Below, in pieces: positions 46,107-54,398 of a stretch of 64,000 nt of DNA (positions are counted from its first letter, which is position 1; each line of letters begins with the position of its first letter). The position numbers and the translations under genes were made by a program. Source of the stretch: Blautia sp. (lineage in GTDB: Bacteria; Bacillota; Clostridia; Lachnospirales; Lachnospiraceae); NCBI GenBank assembly GCA_017515325.1, contig JAFWGA010000057.1, positions 95,491 to 159,490 of the forward strand, read 5' to 3'. The notes beneath the pieces are model-generated. The model was not told where the DNA came from and did not search any database. It worked only from the letters and a program-made list of their open reading frames with translations.

Positions 46107-47654
46107 ATGAAAAAAAGGACAAAACAGATCATCGGCACTTTCATGACTCTTCTGCTTACTGTTCTTCTTCTCAGTGTTCTTACTTCTGTCACTGAAAGGA
46201 AAGCAAGCCGGGAAAAATATCGGGATTTTTTTACTCAGAAAGAAGATTTTGACGTCCTGTTTCTGGGAACCAGTCACGTTATCAATGCCATATATCCCAT
46301 GGAGCTGTGGAAGGACTATGGCATCGTTTCCTATAATTTCGGGGGACACGGCAGTCAGATTGCCACCACCTACTGGACCCTGAAGAATGCCCTCGATTAT
46401 ACCAAACCTAAGCTGGTTGTGATGGATTGTCTCAGCCTGTCCTCAGCCAAAAAGGGAAATGATGTTTTTTCCTTTTTCCATCAGGCCTTTGACAGTTTTC
46501 CTCTGACCTACAATAAACTCTCAGCCATCTGGGACCTGCTCGATGACCCCGGCCTTGACGAAACCATTGCCAACGGAACTGCCCGGGAGTCAGATGAACC
46601 CCGGACAAAAATAGGTCTTTTATGGAATTTTACGGTCTTCCATTCCCGTTGGAACGAACTGACAGAAGAGGACTTTCATGTCCCCAGGGAAAAGGAAAAG
46701 GGAGCGGAATCCCGAATCCATGTCTATTCTACCTCCCTCCGAAAGATTCCCTCGGACCAGAAATCTGAGGGAGACAGTGTCGGTTACCGGTATCTGCTCA
46801 AGATTATCAAGCTGTGCAAGGAAAAAGGGATAGATCTGCTGCTGACCTTCTATCCCTTCCCCGCCAGCATGGGACAGCAGATGGATGCCAACAGAACCTA
46901 TGATATAGCCGCCGAGTATGGCCTGAACTACATCAATTTCCTGGATCTGGATATCGTGGATTACAAAACGGACTGTTTTGATGAGAGCTCCCACCTGAAT
47001 CCTTCCGGGGCGAGAAAGGTCACGGACTATATCGGAAGCTACATTATGTCCCATTATCCTGCTGTTGCGGATCAGCGGAATAATCCTGACTATGCCGGTT
47101 GGTTTGATGATTACAAAGAATATGAAGCTCTGAAAAAAGAAAACCTCCAGTCACAGACAAAGCTGGATAATTACCTGATGCTGCTTCGTGACAAAAATAT
47201 CGATATCATCATGGAGGTCAACACACCGGAGCTCTGGAAAACCAACCTTTACGGGGCTCTTCTTGAGAATCTGGGTGTCGATCTGAATACACTTCCCCAA
47301 GACCAGGATATCTATGTTCTGACAAAGGGCGGAGCCGGCGCAGAGTTTTACGGGAGGAAGGCGCTTTTTGACAGCACAGTGAATGTCCCCGGTCTCGGCT
47401 CCCTCAGTGTCAGATCGCCTGAGGCGAAGGACAATGATTCTGCCGACGAAAATAAAACGGAAGATACCTACGGCTTTTGGCTCGATGACAAGCTTTTATA
47501 TGAAGCCCAGAAGAGCCATAACGATGTAGAGGATCTCCGCGTTACCGTGCTGGACTCTAAAACCCATGAGATTCTTGACCATGTCACCTTTATTCTTGCC
47601 CTGCATGAGACCAATGGCAGCTACAATGTCAGAGTCGCCCAGACCAATCGGTAA
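46107..47654 (+). CDS. SGNH-type membrane-anchored protein (DltD/AlgX-like), copy 2
   Basis: A 515-residue paralogue of the protein at 34527. Both share the N-terminal anchor, the serine motif (FLGTSHVINA, S56), the stretch ending YWTLKNALDYTKPKLVVMD, and a late Asp-His motif (DESSHLNPSGA). No MBOAT gene lies beside this copy, so it may share the one at 35989 or act alone. It starts 12 bases after the GT2-phosphotransferase gene, suggesting one transcript and action on the same polymer. The C-terminal 130 residues are charged and unassigned. Confidence 0.78.
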   Translation: MKKRTKQIIGTFMTLLLTVLLLSVLTSVTERKASREKYRDFFTQKEDFDVLFLGTSHVINAIYPMELWKDYGIVSYNFGGHGSQIATTYWTLKNALDYTKPKLVVMDCLSLSSAKKGNDVFSFFHQAFDSFPLTYNKLSAIWDLLDDPGLDETIANGTARESDEPRTKIGLLWNFTVFHSRWNELTEEDFHVPREKEKGAESRIHVYSTSLRKIPSDQKSEGDSVGYRYLLKIIKLCKEKGIDLLLTFYPFPASMGQQMDANRTYDIAAEYGLNYINFLDLDIVDYKTDCFDESSHLNPSGARKVTDYIGSYIMSHYPAVADQRNNPDYAGWFDDYKEYEALKKENLQSQTKLDNYLMLLRDKNIDIIMEVNTPELWKTNLYGALLENLGVDLNTLPQDQDIYVLTKGGAGAEFYGRKALFDSTVNVPGLGSLSVRSPEAKDNDSADENKTEDTYGFWLDDKLLYEAQKSHNDVEDLRVTVLDSKTHEILDHVTFILALHETNGSYNVRVAQTNR

Positions 47655-47686
47655 TGAATTCGAAGCCGAACAGAGGATAAACGATT

Positions 47687-49993
47687 ATGTCCGAACAATT
47701 ACCTCCAGCTGTAAATATCGACAGTATATTTCACTCACATGTGCAGAATGGTTTTTTTTTCCTGGATTCTGACCATTTGGAGTCGGTTACTTCCCACCTT
47801 TATGGTTTTTCCATTCTGGATGACAGAATCGTGACTGAGGATACCTACCCTGAAGGCGGTTCCCCTTCTTTTTCCGGTGGTTTGGGAACCTATGTACTGG
47901 TCGAAAGAAGCGGAAGAAAGATTAGCATAACCCAGGATTACAACGGCTCTTTCGGCCTCTACCTTTTCCAGGAAGGAGATTACTTTGCCCTTAGCAATTC
48001 TTTTCTTCTTCTGGTAGATAAACTGAAAAGGTCCCATTTCCTGTCCTTGAATCAGGAATATGCCTATCTGCTCCTCGCGGAGGGCTTCTGTTCTCTTTCC
48101 GTGACGGAAACCCTGGTATCCCAGATCCGGCTTCTCAGGCGAAACGCTGCTGTACATATTGACCTGGATCAGAGCAGCCTGACTCTCACCTATACGGATC
48201 ACGGGGAAAACACGGTTGACGTCACCTCCCATGAAGGGATCGCTTTGCTGGACCGTTGGTTCGAGCGCTGGCAGAGAATCCTGAAATCCCTGGAGAATAC
48301 TGATTCCCCTATCCACATTGCCCTGTCCGGAGGCTTTGACAGCCGGCTTACCTTTATGCTGGCTCTTAAATCCGGGATAGACCTTAGCCGGGTCAAGGTA
48401 AGTTCTTTCCACGACGAGCATCATACCCATAAGGAAGATTACGAAATTGCCTCGCAGATTGCCGACTATTATCATTTTCAGCTTAACAAGGGCAAAAAGA
48501 ATGCCAGATGCTCTCCCATCTCTGCAGAGGAAACGCTTTTCATCAATCTGTACATCAAACTGGCCTTTCACAGCCAGATGTACTACCACTCCAGTTATCA
48601 GGATGACCGTCTGTTCATCATTTCCGGATCAGGAGGAGAATGTCTGAGGGATTACTGGCATGATACAAAGGAAGATTTCATCACCCGAATCCTGAACCGG
48701 GCAGCTAAAAATTTCCCGGAAACTGCCCCTCTGTTCCAGGGGCATATCCGGAATGCGCTGGAGCGATCCTTCCGGGAGATTGACAAAACACACCATTTTG
48801 ATGATCCCAATTCAAAGGATTATTCCCTCTTTCTGTACAGGGAAACCCGTTGCCGCAATCACTTCGGCAAGACAGCCGCCTGCGATTACCTCTTGAACCG
48901 CTTTACCCTTTCTCCGCTGCTGGATCCGGATCTGCATCGCCTTAAGCTGACGACAGCAGGCTGTGAAGACAGGAATCTTCTGCTTGCGGTTATTTACAGC
49001 CGCTTTTGTCCTGATCTGCTTTCTTTCCGCTTTGACAGCGGGAAAAAAATAAAGGAAGAAACCATTGCCTTTGCCAGGCGGATGCTTTCCGATTTTCCTT
49101 ATCACGAAAAGAAGGTTGTTCCTTTCACGCTACCGGCTCCCCGGCAGAAGGATGATTCAGCTTTGTCCGTTGACACAAGGTCTTCGGAAAAGGCTTTTGC
49201 CGCTTCGGACGTGAAGCTGCCAGAGGCTGATTCTCTCTCCCTTCTCCGAAATCTGGAGCAGGAAACGGGCAGTGCGGAGACAGCCGCGGAGCAATATATG
49301 TTCCATATTTTCTCCGGTGGCGGTGTCAGGAATCTGTTTACTCTTCTTTTCCCCGATGAGATTTATTCCTATGCAGCCTGCTATCCCAGCATACAGAATC
49401 ACTATCCCTACCGTTATGGCTACCTTGTTCTTGGCATTACCAAGTTCCTGGAGGATACCATTGCCAGCCGGAATATGACCGCCGCTTCCCTTACGGATGC
49501 TTTTTTCAAACTGGCAGCTTCTCCTGAGGCTGTCAGAGATGAGGATCCTTCGGAGATCCTGAAAAAAATAAAGAATCATATCACAGCCAGGATTGATGTC
49601 AATATTCAAGGGTCATCCTATACCCAGCTGGAGCTTCTGCATTGCTCTGACGCCAAGGCCAGAATCACCAATCCTGACTGGTTTCAGAAAAACGGCATCG
49701 GCTATCAGATTGAATCCTTTGCCCTGCAGCTTCGCCTCAGGTTTCACTGTCAAAGCGACGGTTCCCTAAGAGTAAAGCTGAGAGGAAAAAGCGTCTTTGA
49801 CAAGAATAACAAGCGGATTCCCTACTGGATCGACTATACCTCTCTGACCGTGAACGAAAAAACTCAGTTTAAGGGCAGGCGATCTGCCTGCCACGATGCC
49901 TCCCTGACTTTCACTTTTCCTGTGAAGGAGGGTGACAACATAGAGCTTAACATGGAATGGGACGCTCATCTGGGGCAATCTCCCACAGAGTAG
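47687..49993 (+). CDS. Asparagine-synthetase-like protein with degenerate glutaminase domain
   Basis: A 768-residue protein. Residues about 60-110 resemble the end of an Ntn glutaminase domain (ITQDYNGSFGLYLF, YFALSNSFLLLV), but there is no cysteine at position 2, so glutamine hydrolysis is unlikely. Residues 210-480 are a PP-loop ATP-pyrophosphatase domain with SGGFDSR (214-220) and GSGGECLRDYW. Residues 650-768 form an unassigned beta-strand-rich end. AsnB-like proteins occur in polysaccharide loci, where some amidate uronic acids; this role is inferred. GAGGA precedes the ATG at 9 bases. Confidence 0.78.
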   Translation: MSEQLPPAVNIDSIFHSHVQNGFFFLDSDHLESVTSHLYGFSILDDRIVTEDTYPEGGSPSFSGGLGTYVLVERSGRKISITQDYNGSFGLYLFQEGDYFALSNSFLLLVDKLKRSHFLSLNQEYAYLLLAEGFCSLSVTETLVSQIRLLRRNAAVHIDLDQSSLTLTYTDHGENTVDVTSHEGIALLDRWFERWQRILKSLENTDSPIHIALSGGFDSRLTFMLALKSGIDLSRVKVSSFHDEHHTHKEDYEIASQIADYYHFQLNKGKKNARCSPISAEETLFINLYIKLAFHSQMYYHSSYQDDRLFIISGSGGECLRDYWHDTKEDFITRILNRAAKNFPETAPLFQGHIRNALERSFREIDKTHHFDDPNSKDYSLFLYRETRCRNHFGKTAACDYLLNRFTLSPLLDPDLHRLKLTTAGCEDRNLLLAVIYSRFCPDLLSFRFDSGKKIKEETIAFARRMLSDFPYHEKKVVPFTLPAPRQKDDSALSVDTRSSEKAFAASDVKLPEADSLSLLRNLEQETGSAETAAEQYMFHIFSGGGVRNLFTLLFPDEIYSYAACYPSIQNHYPYRYGYLVLGITKFLEDTIASRNMTAASLTDAFFKLAASPEAVRDEDPSEILKKIKNHITARIDVNIQGSSYTQLELLHCSDAKARITNPDWFQKNGIGYQIESFALQLRLRFHCQSDGSLRVKLRGKSVFDKNNKRIPYWIDYTSLTVNEKTQFKGRRSACHDASLTFTFPVKEGDNIELNMEWDAHLGQSPTE

Positions 49994-50040
49994 AGGGCGA
50001 GGCGCCGGTAACCGTCAGTTGCCTTCTTCCTTTCGGCGCG

Positions 50041-50191
50041 CCCCTCCCCGCGCTGCATTCCAACGTCAGTCGAAAAAACTCATAACGCGGCTCTGAGATA
50101 GGGTAGAGGAAGACGCAGCCGCACCTCTACCCCCTCCCCGAGCCGCGTTCCGACGTTAGTCGGAATAATTTCATTACGCGGCTCTGGGATA
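50041..50191. repeat. Tandem 60-bp imperfect repeat with nested palindromes
   Basis: Copy A (50041-50100) and copy B (50131-50191) start with CCCCTCCCCG and end with ACGCGGCTCTG(A/G)GATA. In copy B the outer arms GAGCCGCGT and ACGCGGCTC (50140-50148, 50176-50184) enclose TCCGAC-gtta-GTCGGA. The spacer holds GGGTAGAGG / CCTCTACCC. It lies between convergent genes, and no coding potential is evident. Confidence 0.75.
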
Positions 50192-50194
50192 ATA

Positions 50195-50234
50195 AAAGAC
50201 AGGCGCACTTCCCTTGGGAAGTGCGCCTGTCTTT
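50195..50234. terminator. Bidirectional terminator between convergent genes
   Basis: A 19-bp perfect inverted repeat (50195-50213 with 50216-50234) is centred on TT. Its base has AAA on the left and TTT on the right, so it can work for the AsnB-like gene on the plus strand and the triple GT2 gene on the minus strand. Confidence 0.85.
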
Positions 50235-50264
50235 GACTTGACTCTACCACACTTTGCAAAAGCG

Positions 50265-53200
50265 TTATTTCTTTTTCTTTAAGAGTCCCTGCAGCATCCA
50301 TACCGGTGCGCCAACTACTTTGGAAAACTTATATGTACTCGACCTGTTGATGGAATTCAACTGCCTCTTAAGCGCCGCCTCTCTCTTTTTGGAGCTCTCC
50401 AGCTGATTTTTCAGGCTGCGGATCTCCCTGTCCTTATCCGGCAGTAAGGCGGCACGGTTATTTGCCCCATCCAAACGGAAGAAGAGATACTCTTCTGCTT
50501 CCATTGTCAGAACAGCCTGAAGAAGACTGTAATTATCCGGAGAATAGAAATCCAGCTCTTTCATATCCAGGATATCAAGTTCTCTGAACCACTCTTCCTT
50601 TAGCTTTTCATATAGGTTATAGTAGGCCTTTCCTTTGAGGGTGTTCAGATTCCACAGGGAAAAATGTAAAGCATAATTTACAAAATCCTTTTTATACCTT
50701 TCATATTTTCCCCAGGCAATCAACTGATCCTTCAGGGCAGTCAAAGCATCGTAGAAGCATCGCCAGCTGCTTTCGCGGCTGACGGAAAGGCTTTCTCCTG
50801 CATCCAGCCTGCGGTGATGAGCCAGCACCAGATCAGAAACCGTAATCCGCTCAGCCTTTACCAGGGCAGAAAAAACAAAAAGCATATCGTTGGTTGTACG
50901 CTGCTCCTGGAAATACAGGCCGTTTTCCCTCACAAAATCTGCGCGGAACAGCTTGTCCCAGGGCCAGCCCATAAAAGCATTGAATATATTATCTTCGATC
51001 TCTTCTCCGGCAAATACCTGCTTCTTGGGAAGAAGATCTTTTTTTATGGTATACTCCGCGCTCTTATAGGTATGCAATGCCTCAATATACTGGTCACTCC
51101 TGAAAACAACCATATCTGCCTCTTCCAGATAGGCCTGTTCATAAGAACGACGGATCATATCCGCATCAAAGAAATCATCGGCATCCAGGAAGGCCAGGTA
51201 TTGGCCTTTGGCCAGCTTCATCCCATTATTTCTGGCCGCTCCTGCTCCGGCATTGGCTTGTGTGACAGCCCGGACCCGGCTATCCTTTTTTTCATATTCC
51301 TGCAGGATTTGGTAGGTATCATCTGTTGATCCATCGTCTACACAGATCACCTCCATCCGGATTGCGTCCCGGGCCAGAATAGAATCAAGGCAGCTTCGGA
51401 TATAGGATGATACATTATAAGCGGGAATGATAACAGAGACCCGAAGCTTGTCATAGAAGGCGTCAGGATCTTTCAGGATGTCCATCAGCATCTTCCACCA
51501 CTTCGGCTCAAACAGCTCCTCTTTCAGCTTGCCCTGCTCCATCGGCTCCCTGAACTCTTCACAGATATGATGCAGGTATTCTCTCTTCAGCTCCGGGGCG
51601 AGCCTGTAATAGGCTATTATACTGTTGCTGAATTTTTTGGAAAAATAAATCCCCTCAAAGCGGGAAAGCAGAACCCGGTCCTGAGATAAAAAATCCCAGA
51701 TAAACTGATATTCCCTGGTGATGGCGGAAAATTTACCTCGGTCAAACATAGAGGAATTAGGATTGTCCCTCCGGTTCAGATAATAGGCGGCAGGAACAAA
51801 CCATGCTCTTTCGCAGCGGCAGAAAGTCTGAAACCAGAAGCCATTGTCCTGATAGGAGGCTCCCGGCGTCTCGTTGTGGCGTATCTTCCATTTGTTCAGG
51901 AAAGACCGCTGATAGATCCCGCTCCAGGTATTCATGGTCAGCTGAAAGGCATTGACATCCTCAGAAGGATTGACCAGCCTGTTATAATAAGTGGGGTCTG
52001 AGCTAAGCCGGAAAACCTTTTTCACCGTGCTGCCATCGTCCTCAACCCGAAAACGGTAAAAATCGGCCTTCACAATCTCCAGCTTTTCTTTGCTTGCTAT
52101 GGCATACAGCTTTCGATACATATCCATGGGGACAAAATCGTCCGGCTCCAGGATACCGATATATTCCCCTCGGGCTGCATCCAATCCAACATTCATGGAA
52201 TTTCCATAGCCAGTGTTTTCCTTATCAATGATCCTGAATCGCTTATCCACATTGGCGTATTCTTTGAGGATGGCCATGGACGCATCTGTAGAGCCGTCAT
52301 TGACACAGATGAATTCCATCTCCTTCAGGGATTGTCTCTTCAGACTGTGAAGGGCCTGGTTGAGATATTCCTCCTGGTTATAGACAGGAACGATGACCGA
52401 AACCTTCACAGAAGGGCACTCCTCCATGAAAAACTCGATGGGACGGACCGTCAGTCCGTTGATCTGGGAAACCTTTCCGATCTCTGTCTCGCCTTTTGTC
52501 TCCCCTTCTTCTTTTGTTTCGCTCTCTTCCTCTTTCTCCGACTCCTGTTCTTCCTCGATGCTCTTCTTTTCCTGAATATCTCTGAGCATCTTCCTGAACT
52601 CTCTCATGAAACGGTAATCCCAGGAATACAGGAATTCTTCCGTGTCTGCCAGGATCTTCCTGCCGTATTTTTTGTCCCCGGCGTAGGTTCTGCACCAGAA
52701 AAGAAGATCCTTGAGCTCTCTCTGCAAGGTTCTCTCAAACAACTCTGTCGGAACCTGATCCTCAAGCAGCTGCTTTTCTATGATGCGGACAGATTCAATC
52801 TGGCAGTCATAGTGTTCTGCTCTCTTGCCTACAAGGGACTGGCTGTTGTTGATCCGGTGAACCACCAGAATATCCCTGGAAGCCATCACTCTCGGAGCAA
52901 TCGTAAACATGCGCACGGAGAAGGATCTGTCGTTGACGCAGAAAAGATGGTTAAAGCGGACGTTATGCTCCATCAAAAAAGAACGGCGGTAAATCCCAGA
53001 CCATGGGGTAAAGCCAAGTTCGTAGCGGGGACTGTCTGTTGCGATCGGAAGAATACGGTTAAAGTCTCCCACCCTCAGCTTATCAAGGGAATAGGTGGAA
53101 TGCTTTGTCGTGGTTCCAATCCCCTCATCAAAAGCCACAGCACAGAATTTCAGGCAATCCAGGTCGTATTTTTTCGCCTTTGCGTAAATCGCTTCATAGG

Positions 53201-53495
53201 CATAGTCCAGAACATAGTCATCCGCGTCCATAAAATGAAGGTATTCCCCAGTGGCTATTTCCAACCCATTGTTCCGTGCTGCTCCGGCAAATCTGTTTTC
53301 CTGGCAGCGGAGGATTACCCTCTTGTCCTTCTGGGCATATTGCCTGACGATATCCCGGGAGGAATCGGTAGACCCGTCGTCCACACAGATCACTTCTATT
53401 TCCTTTAAAGACTGCCCCAGAATCGTATCCAATGTATGGCTTAAATACTGTTCAGCATTATAAACCGGAATGATAATTGATATTTTGGCGGCCAT
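50265..53495 (-). CDS. Protein with three GT2 glycosyltransferase domains
   Basis: A 1076-residue protein with three family 2 GT-A domains. They start near residues 4 (ISIIIPVYNAEQYL), 364 (VSVIVPVYNQEEYL) and 684 (VSVIIPAYNVSSYI); each has a DDGSTD or NDGSTD motif and a later D-A-D-D-like metal motif (MDADDY, LEPDDF, LDADDF). The second has EPDD in place of DADD. Between domains one and two lies a linker of about 30 E, K and S residues (311-345). The C-terminus is coiled-coil-like and basic. The ATG at 53495 follows AAAGGAGG; it may build a multi-sugar repeat. Confidence 0.9.
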   Translation of the reverse strand: MAAKISIIIPVYNAEQYLSHTLDTILGQSLKEIEVICVDDGSTDSSRDIVRQYAQKDKRVILRCQENRFAGAARNNGLEIATGEYLHFMDADDYVLDYAYEAIYAKAKKYDLDCLKFCAVAFDEGIGTTTKHSTYSLDKLRVGDFNRILPIATDSPRYELGFTPWSGIYRRSFLMEHNVRFNHLFCVNDRSFSVRMFTIAPRVMASRDILVVHRINNSQSLVGKRAEHYDCQIESVRIIEKQLLEDQVPTELFERTLQRELKDLLFWCRTYAGDKKYGRKILADTEEFLYSWDYRFMREFRKMLRDIQEKKSIEEEQESEKEEESETKEEGETKGETEIGKVSQINGLTVRPIEFFMEECPSVKVSVIVPVYNQEEYLNQALHSLKRQSLKEMEFICVNDGSTDASMAILKEYANVDKRFRIIDKENTGYGNSMNVGLDAARGEYIGILEPDDFVPMDMYRKLYAIASKEKLEIVKADFYRFRVEDDGSTVKKVFRLSSDPTYYNRLVNPSEDVNAFQLTMNTWSGIYQRSFLNKWKIRHNETPGASYQDNGFWFQTFCRCERAWFVPAAYYLNRRDNPNSSMFDRGKFSAITREYQFIWDFLSQDRVLLSRFEGIYFSKKFSNSIIAYYRLAPELKREYLHHICEEFREPMEQGKLKEELFEPKWWKMLMDILKDPDAFYDKLRVSVIIPAYNVSSYIRSCLDSILARDAIRMEVICVDDGSTDDTYQILQEYEKKDSRVRAVTQANAGAGAARNNGMKLAKGQYLAFLDADDFFDADMIRRSYEQAYLEEADMVVFRSDQYIEALHTYKSAEYTIKKDLLPKKQVFAGEEIEDNIFNAFMGWPWDKLFRADFVRENGLYFQEQRTTNDMLFVFSALVKAERITVSDLVLAHHRRLDAGESLSVSRESSWRCFYDALTALKDQLIAWGKYERYKKDFVNYALHFSLWNLNTLKGKAYYNLYEKLKEEWFRELDILDMKELDFYSPDNYSLLQAVLTMEAEEYLFFRLDGANNRAALLPDKDREIRSLKNQLESSKKREAALKRQLNSINRSSTYKFSKVVGAPVWMLQGLLKKKK

Positions 53496-53518
53496 AATTC
53501 CCTGCCTCCTTTCCAAAA

Positions 53519-54379
53519 TCATGCTTTCTCCCAGCGGGCGCTTGAGCCGCAGGGAAGGATCAGACCTGTTGAGGACACGGTAAGTCCAATATCCTGCGCT
53601 TCAGTTGTCCCCTTGTATCTTTTCATTTCCAAATCCAGCATATAGGACAGGACTGCAGGGGATAACCCTGTCGTATAGGAATTGATAAGGAAAAACAGGG
53701 GCTCTTCAGAAAGAATCCGAATGCAGGAACGGATCAGGCCATGGATCATCTCCTCGATCTTCCAGATTTCTCCTTTGGGTCCTCTGCCATAGGAGGGCGG
53801 ATCCATAATGATCGCATCATATCGGTTTCCCCGACGAATCTCCCGTTCCACAAACCTGACACAGTCATCCACCAGCCAGCGGATGGGAGCATTGGCAAGA
53901 CCCGAGGCCAGAGCGTTTTCCCTGGCCCAGGTAACCATCCCCTTCGAAGCATCAACATGGGTGACAGCTGCTCCTGCCTTGGCTGCTGCCAGTGTGGCGC
54001 CTCCTGTATAGGCAAACAGATTGAGAACCTTTAAGGGACGATGGGCATGACGGATTATTTCTGAAAACCAATCCCAGTTGACTGCCTGTTCAGGAAAGAG
54101 GCCGGTATGCTTAAAGGAAAAAGGCTTTAACTGGAAGGTCAGGTCATTGTAATGAATATTCCACTGCTCCGGAAGAGAAAAAAATTCCCATTCTCCTCCC
54201 CCCCGACTGCTGCGGTGATAGTGGGCGTCAGGATGCTTCCAACCCTCCAAGCTGCGTTTCGTCTTCCAGATCACCTGAGGGTCAGGACGGATCAGAATAT
54301 AGTTTCCCCATCGTTCCAGCTTTTCCCCTTTGGATGTATCCAGAACTTCATATTCTTTCCATCGATCGGCTACCCACAT
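53519..54379 (-). CDS. Class I SAM-dependent methyltransferase, RlmI-like
   Basis: A 286-residue methyltransferase of the COG1092 group. It has VLNLFAYTGGATLAAAKAGA (SAM motif I), HVDASKGMVTWARENA (motif II) and MDPPSYGRG, the substrate-side DPP motif. Relatives methylate 23S rRNA cytosines, but this protein lacks the N-terminal PUA domain of RlmI. The ATG at 54379 has GGAGG eight bases upstream. It lies between the C11 protein and the triple GT2 protein with gaps of about 20 bases, so the three form an operon. Confidence 0.87.
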   Translation of the reverse strand: MWVADRWKEYEVLDTSKGEKLERWGNYILIRPDPQVIWKTKRSLEGWKHPDAHYHRSSRGGGEWEFFSLPEQWNIHYNDLTFQLKPFSFKHTGLFPEQAVNWDWFSEIIRHAHRPLKVLNLFAYTGGATLAAAKAGAAVTHVDASKGMVTWARENALASGLANAPIRWLVDDCVRFVEREIRRGNRYDAIIMDPPSYGRGPKGEIWKIEEMIHGLIRSCIRILSEEPLFFLINSYTTGLSPAVLSYMLDLEMKRYKGTTEAQDIGLTVSSTGLILPCGSSARWEKA

Positions 54380-54398
54380 ACCTTTTGCCTCCGCTTCT

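Noticed and set aside
52332-53408. A 358-codon plus-strand frame opposite the triple GT2 gene
   Set aside because: The minus strand has three recognisable glycosyltransferase domains; the plus frame has no ribosome binding site and no known motif.
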